Source: JAIVJG01 sp964236735
Lineage (GTDB): Bacteria > Acidobacteriota > Blastocatellia > Pyrinomonadales > Pyrinomonadaceae
Assembly (NCBI GenBank): GCA_964236735.1
Contig: CAXSFM010000030.1
Span: forward strand, 1-32,167
Length of the DNA stretch: 32,167 nucleotides
Reading direction: 5' to 3'
The position numbers were made by a program, and so were the translations under genes. The notes below the pieces were generated by a model. The model searched no databases and had not been told where the DNA came from. It worked only from the letters and a program-made list of their open reading frames with translations. Shown here in pieces: positions 16,428-23,563 of the stretch (its first letter is position 1; each line of letters begins with the position of its first letter).

Positions 16428-17477
16428 TCATTCACTGCCCTTTCTTTTCAATTGCTGATGCTTGCAACGTGCCACGCCGCCTTCGATTCCTTTTGGGTAG
16501 TAGAAGCCGCTACCATGACAATCCGGGCATTCGCTCGTGTCTGGATTCGTAGGTGACCCTGTTTTCTCTGGATGGAGGAAACGCTCGATCAGCGTATCAA
16601 CTTCGCCGGTACGATGAATGGTAGTTGCGTAGCCTCCGGGATTGTTGATTCCCTGTCCTGTCGCCTGGAGATGTTTTGCATAGCTCCGGCATTCTTCAAT
16701 TGTAAATTTGGATCCCACACCCACACCCACCACAGGCTCGTCCTGTGTTTGTGTGTTTTCTTTTAATGTATTTACTTTATTGGGTTCGGATTTCGCACCC
16801 CCTGTGAAATCCGCACCCCCTGCGGATTTCACAGGGGGTGCGAATTTCGTTGCGGCTAGACGGGGCAACAATACTTCAAAAGTCACTCCCCTGTCCGACT
16901 GAATTTTATTTGAAAGATCAACGCTCAAACGCTTGATTAACTTCCTCTCTTCAAGCTCCTTCAGGAATATGCGAATCTGTGTCTCACTGATATTACAGCT
17001 ACTTGCGAGTTTTGGGAGGGACACATGACATGTGTGCGAACCGAATCCAGCGGATAGGCGATAGAGTCTCATGAGTACTACCTGACAGCCAGGTTTGAGC
17101 ATTGGAAGGATGCGATCAGTAATTTCGTGTGGCGTGCGGAGGTGCGGAGTTTCAGTTGATAAGAGGGAAGCCCCTGCGGTTTTCGCAGGGGGTGCGGAAT
17201 CCGCAGCCGGTACGTTTCGCACCGGCTGGCCGGCACGTTTCGCACCGGCTGCGGATTCCGCAGGGGGTGCGAATTCCGCAGCCGGTGCGAATTCCGTAGA
17301 GGCTGTGACTTCTCTGGGAACTTTGATATGCTCAGTATATTCTGATTTCGGAGAGACTATTTCAAGAGCTTCTAGAGATTGCTGTGCCGCCTGTTCCTCT
17401 TGGGCACGCCGCTCCTTCTCCAATCGCAAAATTGCAGCTAGCCCTCCCGTCTTTGGCTTGAGATTACTGCTCATCAT
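16428..17477 (-). CDS. Winged-helix, initiator-like DNA-binding protein with repeat-encoded linkers and a zinc-finger tail
   Basis: 349 residues. Visible parts in order: a charged N-terminal helix, possibly coiled coil (residues 14-40, Glu/Gln/Arg-rich). Linker 1 at about 60-104 is built of six-residue repeats such as EFAPPA and DSAPPA. A winged-helix DNA-binding domain spans about 112-205 (LMRLYRLSAGF, LPKLASSCNISETQIRIFLK, ELEERKLIKRL). Linker 2 at about 210-231 has the same repeat type (KFAPPVKSAGGADFTGGA). A helical C-terminal segment (EECRSYAKHLQATGQ) and a DnaJ-like CPDCHGSG...CKH putative zinc site at 317-340 follow. The domain order resembles phage and plasmid replication initiators or primosomal proteins; I do not recognise an exact family. 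Its start overlaps the end of the upstream AAA+ ATPase by 14 bases, so the two are coupled. The GC content is lower than the flanks. Initiator function is inferred; a transcription regulator is the main alternative. Confidence 0.75.
   Translation of the reverse strand: MMSSNLKPKTGGLAAILRLEKERRAQEEQAAQQSLEALEIVSPKSEYTEHIKVPREVTASTEFAPAAEFAPPAESAAGAKRAGQPVRNVPAADSAPPAKTAGASLLSTETPHLRTPHEITDRILPMLKPGCQVVLMRLYRLSAGFGSHTCHVSLPKLASSCNISETQIRIFLKELEERKLIKRLSVDLSNKIQSDRGVTFEVLLPRLAATKFAPPVKSAGGADFTGGAKSEPNKVNTLKENTQTQDEPVVGVGVGSKFTIEECRSYAKHLQATGQGINNPGGYATTIHRTGEVDTLIERFLHPEKTGSPTNPDTSECPDCHGSGFYYPKGIEGGVARCKHQQLKRKGSE
16789..16842 (+). repeat. Iteron-like 18-bp repeats, cluster A (three units, mixed orientation)
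   Basis: Units at 16789-16806, 16807-16824 and 16825-16842, each about GATTTCGCACCCCCTGTG or its reverse complement, plus a degenerate fourth at 16843-16860. The outer units form a perfect inverted repeat with 23-bp arms (16792-16814 and 16822-16844) and a 7-base loop. They lie inside the winged-helix gene and encode its second linker. Confidence 0.85.
17167..17295 (+). repeat. Iteron-like 18-bp repeats, cluster B (about seven units)
   Basis: Units begin at 17167, 17185, 17203, 17219, 17242, 17260 and 17278. Five are 18 bases long and two are 16 and 23 bases, which together keep the frame. The consensus is near GCAGSSGGTGCGAATTCC, and some units are inverted. A 19-bp perfect inverted repeat lies at 17193-17211 and 17244-17262. 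The cluster encodes the first linker of the winged-helix protein. Confidence 0.85.
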
Positions 17478-18297
17478 CAGTCTCGCTATCTATTTCAAGC
17501 GCCATTTCAGCGTAAGCGGTGTCCACTAAACTGACAGATACCATTTCCATACGTGCGAGTTTAGCCATTTCAAAAGCAATCGCACACAGACGAAGGGTTG
17601 ATCTGGGAATACCTCCGGTGAGAGCATAAAGCCTTTCTATAGATTCAGCGGGGAAGGGATTACGAATCTTACGGAGTTTGCACCTATGATTAATCATTCC
17701 ATCTAACTCATCCGGGGCCAGAGGAGAAAGCACGCTTGGCGCTACTAGACGACTGTAGAGAGCCTTTTGCTGTGGGGCCAGCAGTTTGGTGCGTAATTCG
17801 ATCTGGCCGGCCAATACAACTTGAATTAGCTTAGACTCATCAGTCTCAAAATTGAGTAATGCTCGCACTAATTCCAGAATGTTTGGAGTTAAATTTTGAG
17901 CTTCGTCAATGAACAGTGCAACGTTACGGTCTGCCGCATATTGTTCTCCCAACCAGTTCTCCAATTCGCGCTGTTGAGCTTGAGCACTGCGGCGCAACGG
18001 AATACCAGCAGCAGTGGAAATATGAGTTAAAAAAGCATATTCCGTCTTAAAACTAGGTGAGGGAATCAAGATGGAAAGAGTATCTTCGCTGGCATCATAA
18101 TCAGAATGAAGGTAGCGAACCACGCTTGTCTTACCGAGTCCCGGCTCACCTAATATCACGCTGAATCCCTGTCGCTCATCAATTGTAAATCTTACTCTGA
18201 AAATTACGGCCTCCAGAGCAGGTGTTAAGAATAAACCTGTCGGTGATGGGCTAATAGAGAAGGGAGTTTTAGTCCTCTTATGTAACCTAGTTTCCAT
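17464..18297 (-). CDS. AAA+ ATPase of the ExeA/TniB-like family
   Basis: 277 residues. The N-terminal PFSISPSPTGLFLTPALEA is the typical ExeA/GspA-type entry. Walker A GEPGLGKTS is at residues 50-58, Walker B VALFIDEAQN at about 127-135, sensor 1 VVLAGQ near 160-165, and a sensor-2-like GGIPRSTLRL at 228-237. This family includes secretion ATPases and TniB/MuB-like or DnaC-like DNA-loading ATPases. No transmembrane segment or peptidoglycan-binding domain is seen, so a DNA-associated or loader role is more likely than secretion. It is the first gene of a two-gene unit and overlaps the winged-helix gene by 14 bases. The codon use is AT-richer than its neighbours, a sign of separate origin. The exact partner and job are unknown. 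Confidence 0.88.
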   Translation of the reverse strand: METRLHKRTKTPFSISPSPTGLFLTPALEAVIFRVRFTIDERQGFSVILGEPGLGKTSVVRYLHSDYDASEDTLSILIPSPSFKTEYAFLTHISTAAGIPLRRSAQAQQRELENWLGEQYAADRNVALFIDEAQNLTPNILELVRALLNFETDESKLIQVVLAGQIELRTKLLAPQQKALYSRLVAPSVLSPLAPDELDGMINHRCKLRKIRNPFPAESIERLYALTGGIPRSTLRLCAIAFEMAKLARMEMVSVSLVDTAYAEMALEIDSETDDEQ

Positions 18298-18790
18298 AAT
18301 TAACGCCTTATAGCATTAACAGAGATTCCAGACAACAAGAAAATTCTATTTGTGAATAAAGATTAATCTTAATAATAATCTAAAAAGATGATTTTATGTC
18401 AATTCACAAATGAGGTTGACATTCCAAATTTAGTTTCACACGATTTTTCATTCTACTATCCTTGGTTATTTAAAGGATAAAAGGCGGTTTTCCTGATGAT
18501 TCGTGACATTTCCGATAATGCATCTTTTCAGCAATCAGATGTATTCAGTTTTAAGATATAATCAAGCTAACTGGGCAAAAATAACGTCGGAGGCTACCCC
18601 GGAAAGAGCTTCAACAAAGCATGATCGCGGACTACAGGCCAAAGCTCTTGTCATTCTTCTGCACGCAAAATATCCTTGACTTGCCAGCTATCCTTGTTAT
18701 TCTCACCGCGCAACCTCGTCCATAGATTGTTTGTTGTTTGCGCCTCGCGTTCGCAGTTTCTTTCACATTATTCTCGAAGGAGAAATCCTC
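18298..18790. other. AT-rich intergenic region upstream of the ATPase gene and lipase gene
   Basis: 493 bases between divergent genes. The part at 18340-18480 is strongly AT-rich and holds a 12-bp palindrome AAGATTAATCTT at 18359-18370 and a 10-bp inverted pair ATTTGTGAAT/ATTCACAAAT at 18348-18357 and 18402-18411. Toward the lipase, TTGACT at 18676-18681 and TTATTC at 18697-18702 form a poor promoter (15-base spacing). No coding frame or RNA gene was recognised. Confidence 0.5.
18348..18411 (-). promoter_or_regulatory. Possible promoter and operator of the ATPase/winged-helix unit
   Basis: On the minus strand TTGACA (18397-18402) and TATTAT (18372-18377) are 19 bases apart, a wide but possible sigma70 spacing. 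They lie between the inverted repeats ATTTGTGAAT at 18348-18357 and 18402-18411, with the palindrome AAGATTAATCTT alongside. The winged-helix product could bind here. This is proposed from pattern alone. Confidence 0.3.
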
Positions 18791-19849
18791 ATGTCTTCCA
18801 TCGCCAGCACCTTAGACTGTCGCTTGCTCTGCGCCAGCGTCTGCGCTTATTCCATTGATGAGAACGGCCAATTTCACGAAGGCGGCTGTCAACAATATTA
18901 CGACGCCGCCGGTTACGCTTTCGCTCCTGTCCCATTCGTTGCGGGAGACGACAATATTGACGCTTGTCTGGTCGGCACGATGAAGCCCGCAGATGGAACG
19001 GGCAGTTCATTTGTCGTGCTGGCTTTTCGCGGCACACTGCCGCCGACAAGTCCCATCACCGTACCGGAGTTGCTCGACTGGTTCAACGACTTCAATGCCG
19101 CGCCCGTCACTGCTGCCGGTCTCCCCGGCATGGTGCATGGCGGCTTCTGGAGCGCGCTGATGGCGTTCTGGACGCCCGTGCTCGCCGAAATCAAAAAGCA
19201 GATGACGGCGGCAGGAGGAGGTAAGGCTCTGCCGCTCTACATCACCGGACACAGCAAGGGCGGCGCGATGGCTTCGCTGGCGGCGGCGCAATGCGCTTTG
19301 GTTGAAGGCATCATACCCACGGGCGTCTATACCTACGCCTCGCCGATGACGGGAGATGCGACTTTCACCGCCGCCTACAATCAACTCAACTTTCCCGACA
19401 TTCGCTACGAATACACGGATGACATCGTGCCGCATTTGCCGCCGAGTCCATTGATGGCGGATTTGTTCGCGCCGCTGCCGTGGATCGGGACTTACTTCAA
19501 AGAGGTGGCGCAGTGGGATTACAACTCGGTGGGGACTTTGCGTTTCATCAATTGGAGCGGGAAGATCGTGGGAGATTCATTCGACCTCGGTTGGCAACGC
19601 TTCCTGAGTCTCTTTGAGCTACTGGGAGAGTTAAACTTCGATCAGATCGGCAACGACCACCGTGCGGCGTGCGGCGGTGGCTACATGACGTATGTGTGTC
19701 CGACGGGAGTGTGCGATCAGCCTGAGATCATCACGCACATGACGGCGAAGCAGATGGAGCCGGCGCAGCAGAGCAGGGGGACGGCGGTTGAACGATGGCG
19801 TGCGGCGCGACGGCAGCAGATCGAGCGTGGCGGTCGAGCGGAGACGTAA
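18791..19849 (+). CDS. Lipase/esterase of the class 3 (fungal-lipase-like) family
   Basis: 352 residues from the ATG at 18791, which follows AAGGAG at good distance; the longer frame from 18731 has no ribosome site. The alpha/beta-hydrolase core shows SSFVVLAFRGT (oxyanion region), HGGFWSAL, and the nucleophile elbow ITGHSKGGA with Ser155. A likely catalytic Asp is in the DDIVPHLPP segment and a His in GNDHRAACGGG. No signal peptide or membrane segment is visible, so it may be cytoplasmic, unusual for a lipase, or exported by a route not visible here. It is followed 6 bases later by a 48-codon ORF and then a serine hydrolase, so the three may form one unit. Confidence 0.87.
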   Translation: MSSIASTLDCRLLCASVCAYSIDENGQFHEGGCQQYYDAAGYAFAPVPFVAGDDNIDACLVGTMKPADGTGSSFVVLAFRGTLPPTSPITVPELLDWFNDFNAAPVTAAGLPGMVHGGFWSALMAFWTPVLAEIKKQMTAAGGGKALPLYITGHSKGGAMASLAAAQCALVEGIIPTGVYTYASPMTGDATFTAAYNQLNFPDIRYEYTDDIVPHLPPSPLMADLFAPLPWIGTYFKEVAQWDYNSVGTLRFINWSGKIVGDSFDLGWQRFLSLFELLGELNFDQIGNDHRAACGGGYMTYVCPTGVCDQPEIITHMTAKQMEPAQQSRGTAVERWRAARRQQIERGGRAET

Positions 19850-19855
19850 GCAAGC

Positions 19856-20002
19856 ATGGAGGTACAAGATGATGAGAGAGTGGTCTGGATTGATTCTGAC
19901 ATCCTGATCAATCCTGCCACCCCGTGCCTGGCCGAAGGCGTTCTCCCCGAAGAGGTGGGCGCGGTCGAAGACTGGTCGTCGCCAAGCTTAAACAAACCAT
20001 GA
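19856..20002 (+). CDS. Small acidic ORF (48 aa) between lipase and serine hydrolase
   Basis: It starts 6 bases after the lipase stop and ends with TGA overlapping the ATG of the next gene (ATGA at 19999-20002). The peptide begins MEVQDDERVVWIDSDILINP, is acidic and has no membrane segment. No strong ribosome site is seen, but coupling to the lipase would suffice. The spacing and overlap favour a real translated peptide, though it could be a fortuitous leader. No family recognised. Confidence 0.4.
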   Translation: MEVQDDERVVWIDSDILINPATPCLAEGVLPEEVGAVEDWSSPSLNKP

Positions 20003-21255
20003 ATCTGAGACACACGCACAGCAAAACATTCAGGCTGCAAAGCCGGAAACTCACACGCTCCGGCATGTCGCTCGTCGCTTTTCTTTTTCCCCTGGCTTTA
20101 CTTTTTTCCAGCGGCGCGCTGGCGGGAGACAAGTTTGCCGCGCTCCCGGAAAAGCTACAGCCGTTTGTCACGAGCGGCGAGATTGCCGGAGCCGTCGCGC
20201 TTGTCGCCGACAAGGATCGCGTGCTGCATCTCTCGGCGGTGGGCCAAAGCGATCTGGCGTCGGGCAGGAAGATGAAGACGAATGATATTTTCTGGATCGC
20301 CTCCATGAGCAAGCCGATCACCGCGGTGGCCGTGGCGATGCTCGCCGACGATGGCAAGCTCGGCCTGGACGATCCGGTCGAAAAGTATCTGCCCGAATTT
20401 CGCGAACTGTGGGTTGTCGCGGAGCAGTCGAACGAGCGGCGTGTGCTGGTCAAGGCGGCGCGGCCAATCACGCTCCGCGATTTGCTGACGCACACCAGCG
20501 GCCTCGGCGAGTATCGCGTCACCGACCCGCATTGGACGCTCGCGACGATGAGCACAGTGTTCGCACGAGAGCCGTTGCGTTTTCAACCCGGCGCGCGTTG
20601 GAGTTATTCGACGGCGGGAATTGATGTGCTGGGGCGTGTGGTGGAAGTCGCCAGTGGGATGCCCTTCGCTCGCTTCCTTCAAAGACGGCTCTTCGATCCG
20701 CTCGACATGAAGGACACGACGTTCTGGGTTTCACCGGCGCAGAAGCTACGTCTCGCGCAATCCTATCTGCGGAATGCGCAGTCAGGAAAACTTGAGCCAA
20801 CGACCATCGCCTACATGTATGGCGGCGCGGTGACGGATCAGGAGCGGCCTGCGCTGGGCGGCGCGGGGCTTTTCTCGACGGCGGAGGATGTCGCCAGGTT
20901 TTATCAAATGCTGCTCAATCGCGGCGCGGCGCATGGACGGCAACTGCTCAAGCCGGAGACCGTCGCCGCCATGACGCGCAAACAAACCGGGGAACTTCAC
21001 GCGCGGGCAGGGATGCCGTGGGGCTTGGGATTTTGCATCATCGAAGACCCGACGCAGGTCGAGGCGAATGCCACGCTCTCGCCCGGCACGTTTGGACATG
21101 GCGGCGCATTCGGCACACACAGTTGGGCTGATCCAAAGCGCGGCATCGTTTACGTGTTGATGCTGCAACGCGATAAATTGCAGCCCAACCCCGACAACTC
21201 CGCTATGCGGCGCGCTTATCAAGAGGCCGTCGCTCTTGCGCTCAACGGACAATAA
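19999..21255 (+). CDS. Exported serine hydrolase, beta-lactamase/esterase class C-like fold
   Basis: 418 residues from the ATG at 19999; an earlier in-frame ATG (19924) would add an Arg-rich stretch unlike an export signal. The signal segment is MSLVAFLFPLALLFSSGALAG, with the leader extending N-terminally. The active-site motif SMSK has Ser102 and Lys105 (FWIASMSKPITAV). The second motif is WSYSTAG and the third GHGGAFGTHSW, where HGG replaces KTG. These point to the EstB/class C-related hydrolase group, often esterases or D-Ala peptidases rather than antibiotic-resistance enzymes. LRDLLTHTSGLGEY is another family block. It is likely periplasmic and follows the lipase and the small ORF. Confidence 0.9.
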   Translation: MNLRHTHSKTFRLQSRKLTRSGMSLVAFLFPLALLFSSGALAGDKFAALPEKLQPFVTSGEIAGAVALVADKDRVLHLSAVGQSDLASGRKMKTNDIFWIASMSKPITAVAVAMLADDGKLGLDDPVEKYLPEFRELWVVAEQSNERRVLVKAARPITLRDLLTHTSGLGEYRVTDPHWTLATMSTVFAREPLRFQPGARWSYSTAGIDVLGRVVEVASGMPFARFLQRRLFDPLDMKDTTFWVSPAQKLRLAQSYLRNAQSGKLEPTTIAYMYGGAVTDQERPALGGAGLFSTAEDVARFYQMLLNRGAAHGRQLLKPETVAAMTRKQTGELHARAGMPWGLGFCIIEDPTQVEANATLSPGTFGHGGAFGTHSWADPKRGIVYVLMLQRDKLQPNPDNSAMRRAYQEAVALALNGQ

Positions 21256-21340
21256 AGCTCAGGTAGATTGACCAACCCACTGATTTAGCTTACGCGCACG
21301 CAAGAGCTACAGCGCGTGGTCGGCGCTTCGGTAAGATTCA

Positions 21341-23494
21341 GTGCATGACAGTTGGTATGAAGATATGACGACAGGCGTGAAACCAACTTCGTCGGAGGGC
21401 GGGCACGATTCGACTCCAGAGGCTGCGCCTTTGCCTGCCTCATTGAGCGGCCTGCTCTTCAACCGCGAGTTGAGTTGGCTTGAATTTAATCGCCGCGTGC
21501 TTGAAGAGGCGCTCGACCACAACCAGCTTCTGCTCGAACGTCTCAAATTTCTCTCGATCTTCGCGACCAACCTTGACGAGTTCTTCATGGTGCGCGTCTC
21601 TGGGTTGATGGAAGAGCTTGAGGAGGAGGTGATTGAGACTTCGCCCGATGGACTCACGCCCGCCACGCAGTTGCAGGAAATTAGCGCGCGCCTGCGCCCC
21701 CTCGTCGAACAGCAGACACGCTGCTTCATCGAAGACATTTTGCCGCAACTCGTCGAGCGCGGCGTCGCAGTTTTATCGTATCGTGACCTCAATCGTGAAG
21801 AAAAAATCGCGGCTGACGAATACTTCGTCAAAAGAGTCTTTCCGATTCTGACGCCGCAAGCCGTTGACCCCGGCCACCCGTTTCCTTACATCTCAAATCT
21901 GAGTCTCAACCTCGGCGTGATGGTCGAACCGTCCCGCGAAGGAAACATCGAAGCGGCGGCGGGCAAGAGGGGGACACGTTTCGCGCGCATCAAGATTCCA
22001 CCGCTCGTCCCGCGCCTCGTGCCGGTTGATGCGAGTGGCAGGAAGTTCACCTTTCTCGGCAGTCTCATCACAGCCAACGTCGGCGCGCTTTTTCCGGGGA
22101 TGCGGACGGGCAAGTGTCATCTCTTTCGCGTCACGCGCGACGCCGACTTCGAGATACGCGAAGACGAGGCGGGCGACCTGCTTCGCACCATGCAGCAACA
22201 TCTGCGCCGCCGTCGCTTCGGAACCGCCGTGCGACTCGAAGTCTCGGAGACGATGCCGGCGGGGATGGTCGAACACTTGACGGGTTCTCTCGACCTGACA
22301 CCGCAGAATGTTTACACCGTCGAAGGCCCGCTCAACATTCCTGACCTGATGCAGCTTTACGGCCTTGATCTGCCGGAGTTGAAGGACAAGCCGCTTCAAC
22401 TATCCGTGCCCGCGCCGCTCGCGCCGCACGAGTCAATCTTCGATATCGTCAAGCGGCAGGACGTGCTGCTCCACCATCCTTTCACCGCTTACTCAATCGT
22501 CACAGACTTCATCAATTTCGCGGCGCGCGATCCGGACGTGCTCGCCATCAAGATGTGCCTCTATCGCACGGGGCGCGACTCGCCGATTGTTCAGGCGCTA
22601 ATCGAAGCGACGGAGCGTGGCAAGCAAGTGGCTGTGCTCGTCGAGTTGAAAGCGCGCTTCGATGAGGAGAGCAACATCGAATGGGCGCGACGGCTTGAGC
22701 AGGCGGGCGTGCATGTCGTCTATGGAATGATGGGATTGAAGACGCACTGCAAGCTGGCGCTCATCGTGCGGCGCGAGGGCGACGCTCTCAATCGTTACGT
22801 CCACGTCGCCACGGGCAATTACAACCCGACAACCTCGCGCATCTACACGGACATCGGCATCCTCACGGCAGATGAAGAGATCGGCGCGGATGCCACGAAC
22901 CTCTTCAACTACCTGACGGGATATTCTCGTTACTCAAACTACAATTGTCTGCTCGTCGCGCCCGTCAACCTGCGCGGTCGGATGACAAAGTTGATCGAGC
23001 GCGAGGCCGCCAACGCTGCCGCGGGCAAATCAGCGCGCATCATCGCGAAGGTCAACAGCCTCACAGACCTCGACATCATGCGCGCACTCTACGCCGCGTC
23101 GCAGGCCGGAGTCTCGATTGACTTAATAGTGCGCGGCGTCTGTATGCTCAAGCCCGGCGTGCCCGGCGTCTCGGAGAACATTCGCGTCCGCAGCGTCGTG
23201 GGGCGATTCCTCGAACACAGCCGCATCTACTATTTCGAGAACGGCGGTGACGCCGAAGTCTTCATCGGCAGCGCAGACTGGATGGCGCGCAATCTCGACC
23301 GGCGCGTCGAAGTCGTCACGCCGGTCAAGAGCGCCGAGTTGCGAAAGTATTTGAAGGAGGTCGTGCTGGAAACGTACCTGCGTGACAACGTGAAGGCGAG
23401 GGAACTACAGCCCGACGGCTCATACACGCGCCCGCGAACCAACGAAGGCTCGGACACATTCGACAGTCAGACGCTCTTTCAAGTCTCCAACTGA
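21341..23494 (+). CDS. ppk1: Polyphosphate kinase 1
   Basis: 717 residues from this ATG; an alternative start eight codons later (21365) is equally possible because neither has a clear ribosome site. The N-terminal domain opens with the signature FNRELSWLEFNRRVLEEA and LDEFFMVRVSGL. Core motifs are HHPFTAYSIVTDFI, CLYRTGRDSPI and VAVLVELKARFDEE. The autophosphorylated histidine is at about residue 488 in YVHVATGNYNP, and the second conserved histidine at about 626 in RFLEHSRIYYFENGG. The enzyme reversibly makes long-chain polyphosphate from ATP in the cytoplasm at the membrane. No exopolyphosphatase gene is adjacent. Length and motifs are complete. Confidence 0.96.
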   Translation: MHDSWYEDMTTGVKPTSSEGGHDSTPEAAPLPASLSGLLFNRELSWLEFNRRVLEEALDHNQLLLERLKFLSIFATNLDEFFMVRVSGLMEELEEEVIETSPDGLTPATQLQEISARLRPLVEQQTRCFIEDILPQLVERGVAVLSYRDLNREEKIAADEYFVKRVFPILTPQAVDPGHPFPYISNLSLNLGVMVEPSREGNIEAAAGKRGTRFARIKIPPLVPRLVPVDASGRKFTFLGSLITANVGALFPGMRTGKCHLFRVTRDADFEIREDEAGDLLRTMQQHLRRRRFGTAVRLEVSETMPAGMVEHLTGSLDLTPQNVYTVEGPLNIPDLMQLYGLDLPELKDKPLQLSVPAPLAPHESIFDIVKRQDVLLHHPFTAYSIVTDFINFAARDPDVLAIKMCLYRTGRDSPIVQALIEATERGKQVAVLVELKARFDEESNIEWARRLEQAGVHVVYGMMGLKTHCKLALIVRREGDALNRYVHVATGNYNPTTSRIYTDIGILTADEEIGADATNLFNYLTGYSRYSNYNCLLVAPVNLRGRMTKLIEREAANAAAGKSARIIAKVNSLTDLDIMRALYAASQAGVSIDLIVRGVCMLKPGVPGVSENIRVRSVVGRFLEHSRIYYFENGGDAEVFIGSADWMARNLDRRVEVVTPVKSAELRKYLKEVVLETYLRDNVKARELQPDGSYTRPRTNEGSDTFDSQTLFQVSN

Positions 23495-23563
23495 AACACG
23501 CCCGCATGTCGGCGAGATTTGCAGTATTTTGCAACCATTTAGCGTCCGATAAAATTGAATGTT

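Noticed and set aside
16789..17295. CRISPR array
   Set aside because: Repeats are adjacent with no spacers, occur in both orientations, and lie inside a coding frame; no cas genes.
19924..19998. Upstream ATG of the serine hydrolase
   Set aside because: It adds an Arg-rich stretch not resembling a signal peptide; the 19999 start overlaps the preceding ORF in ATGA fashion.
19999..21255. Antibiotic-resistance beta-lactamase
   Set aside because: The SxxK motif is present, but the third motif is HGG rather than KTG and the sequence fits the broader esterase/peptidase group; resistance is not supported.
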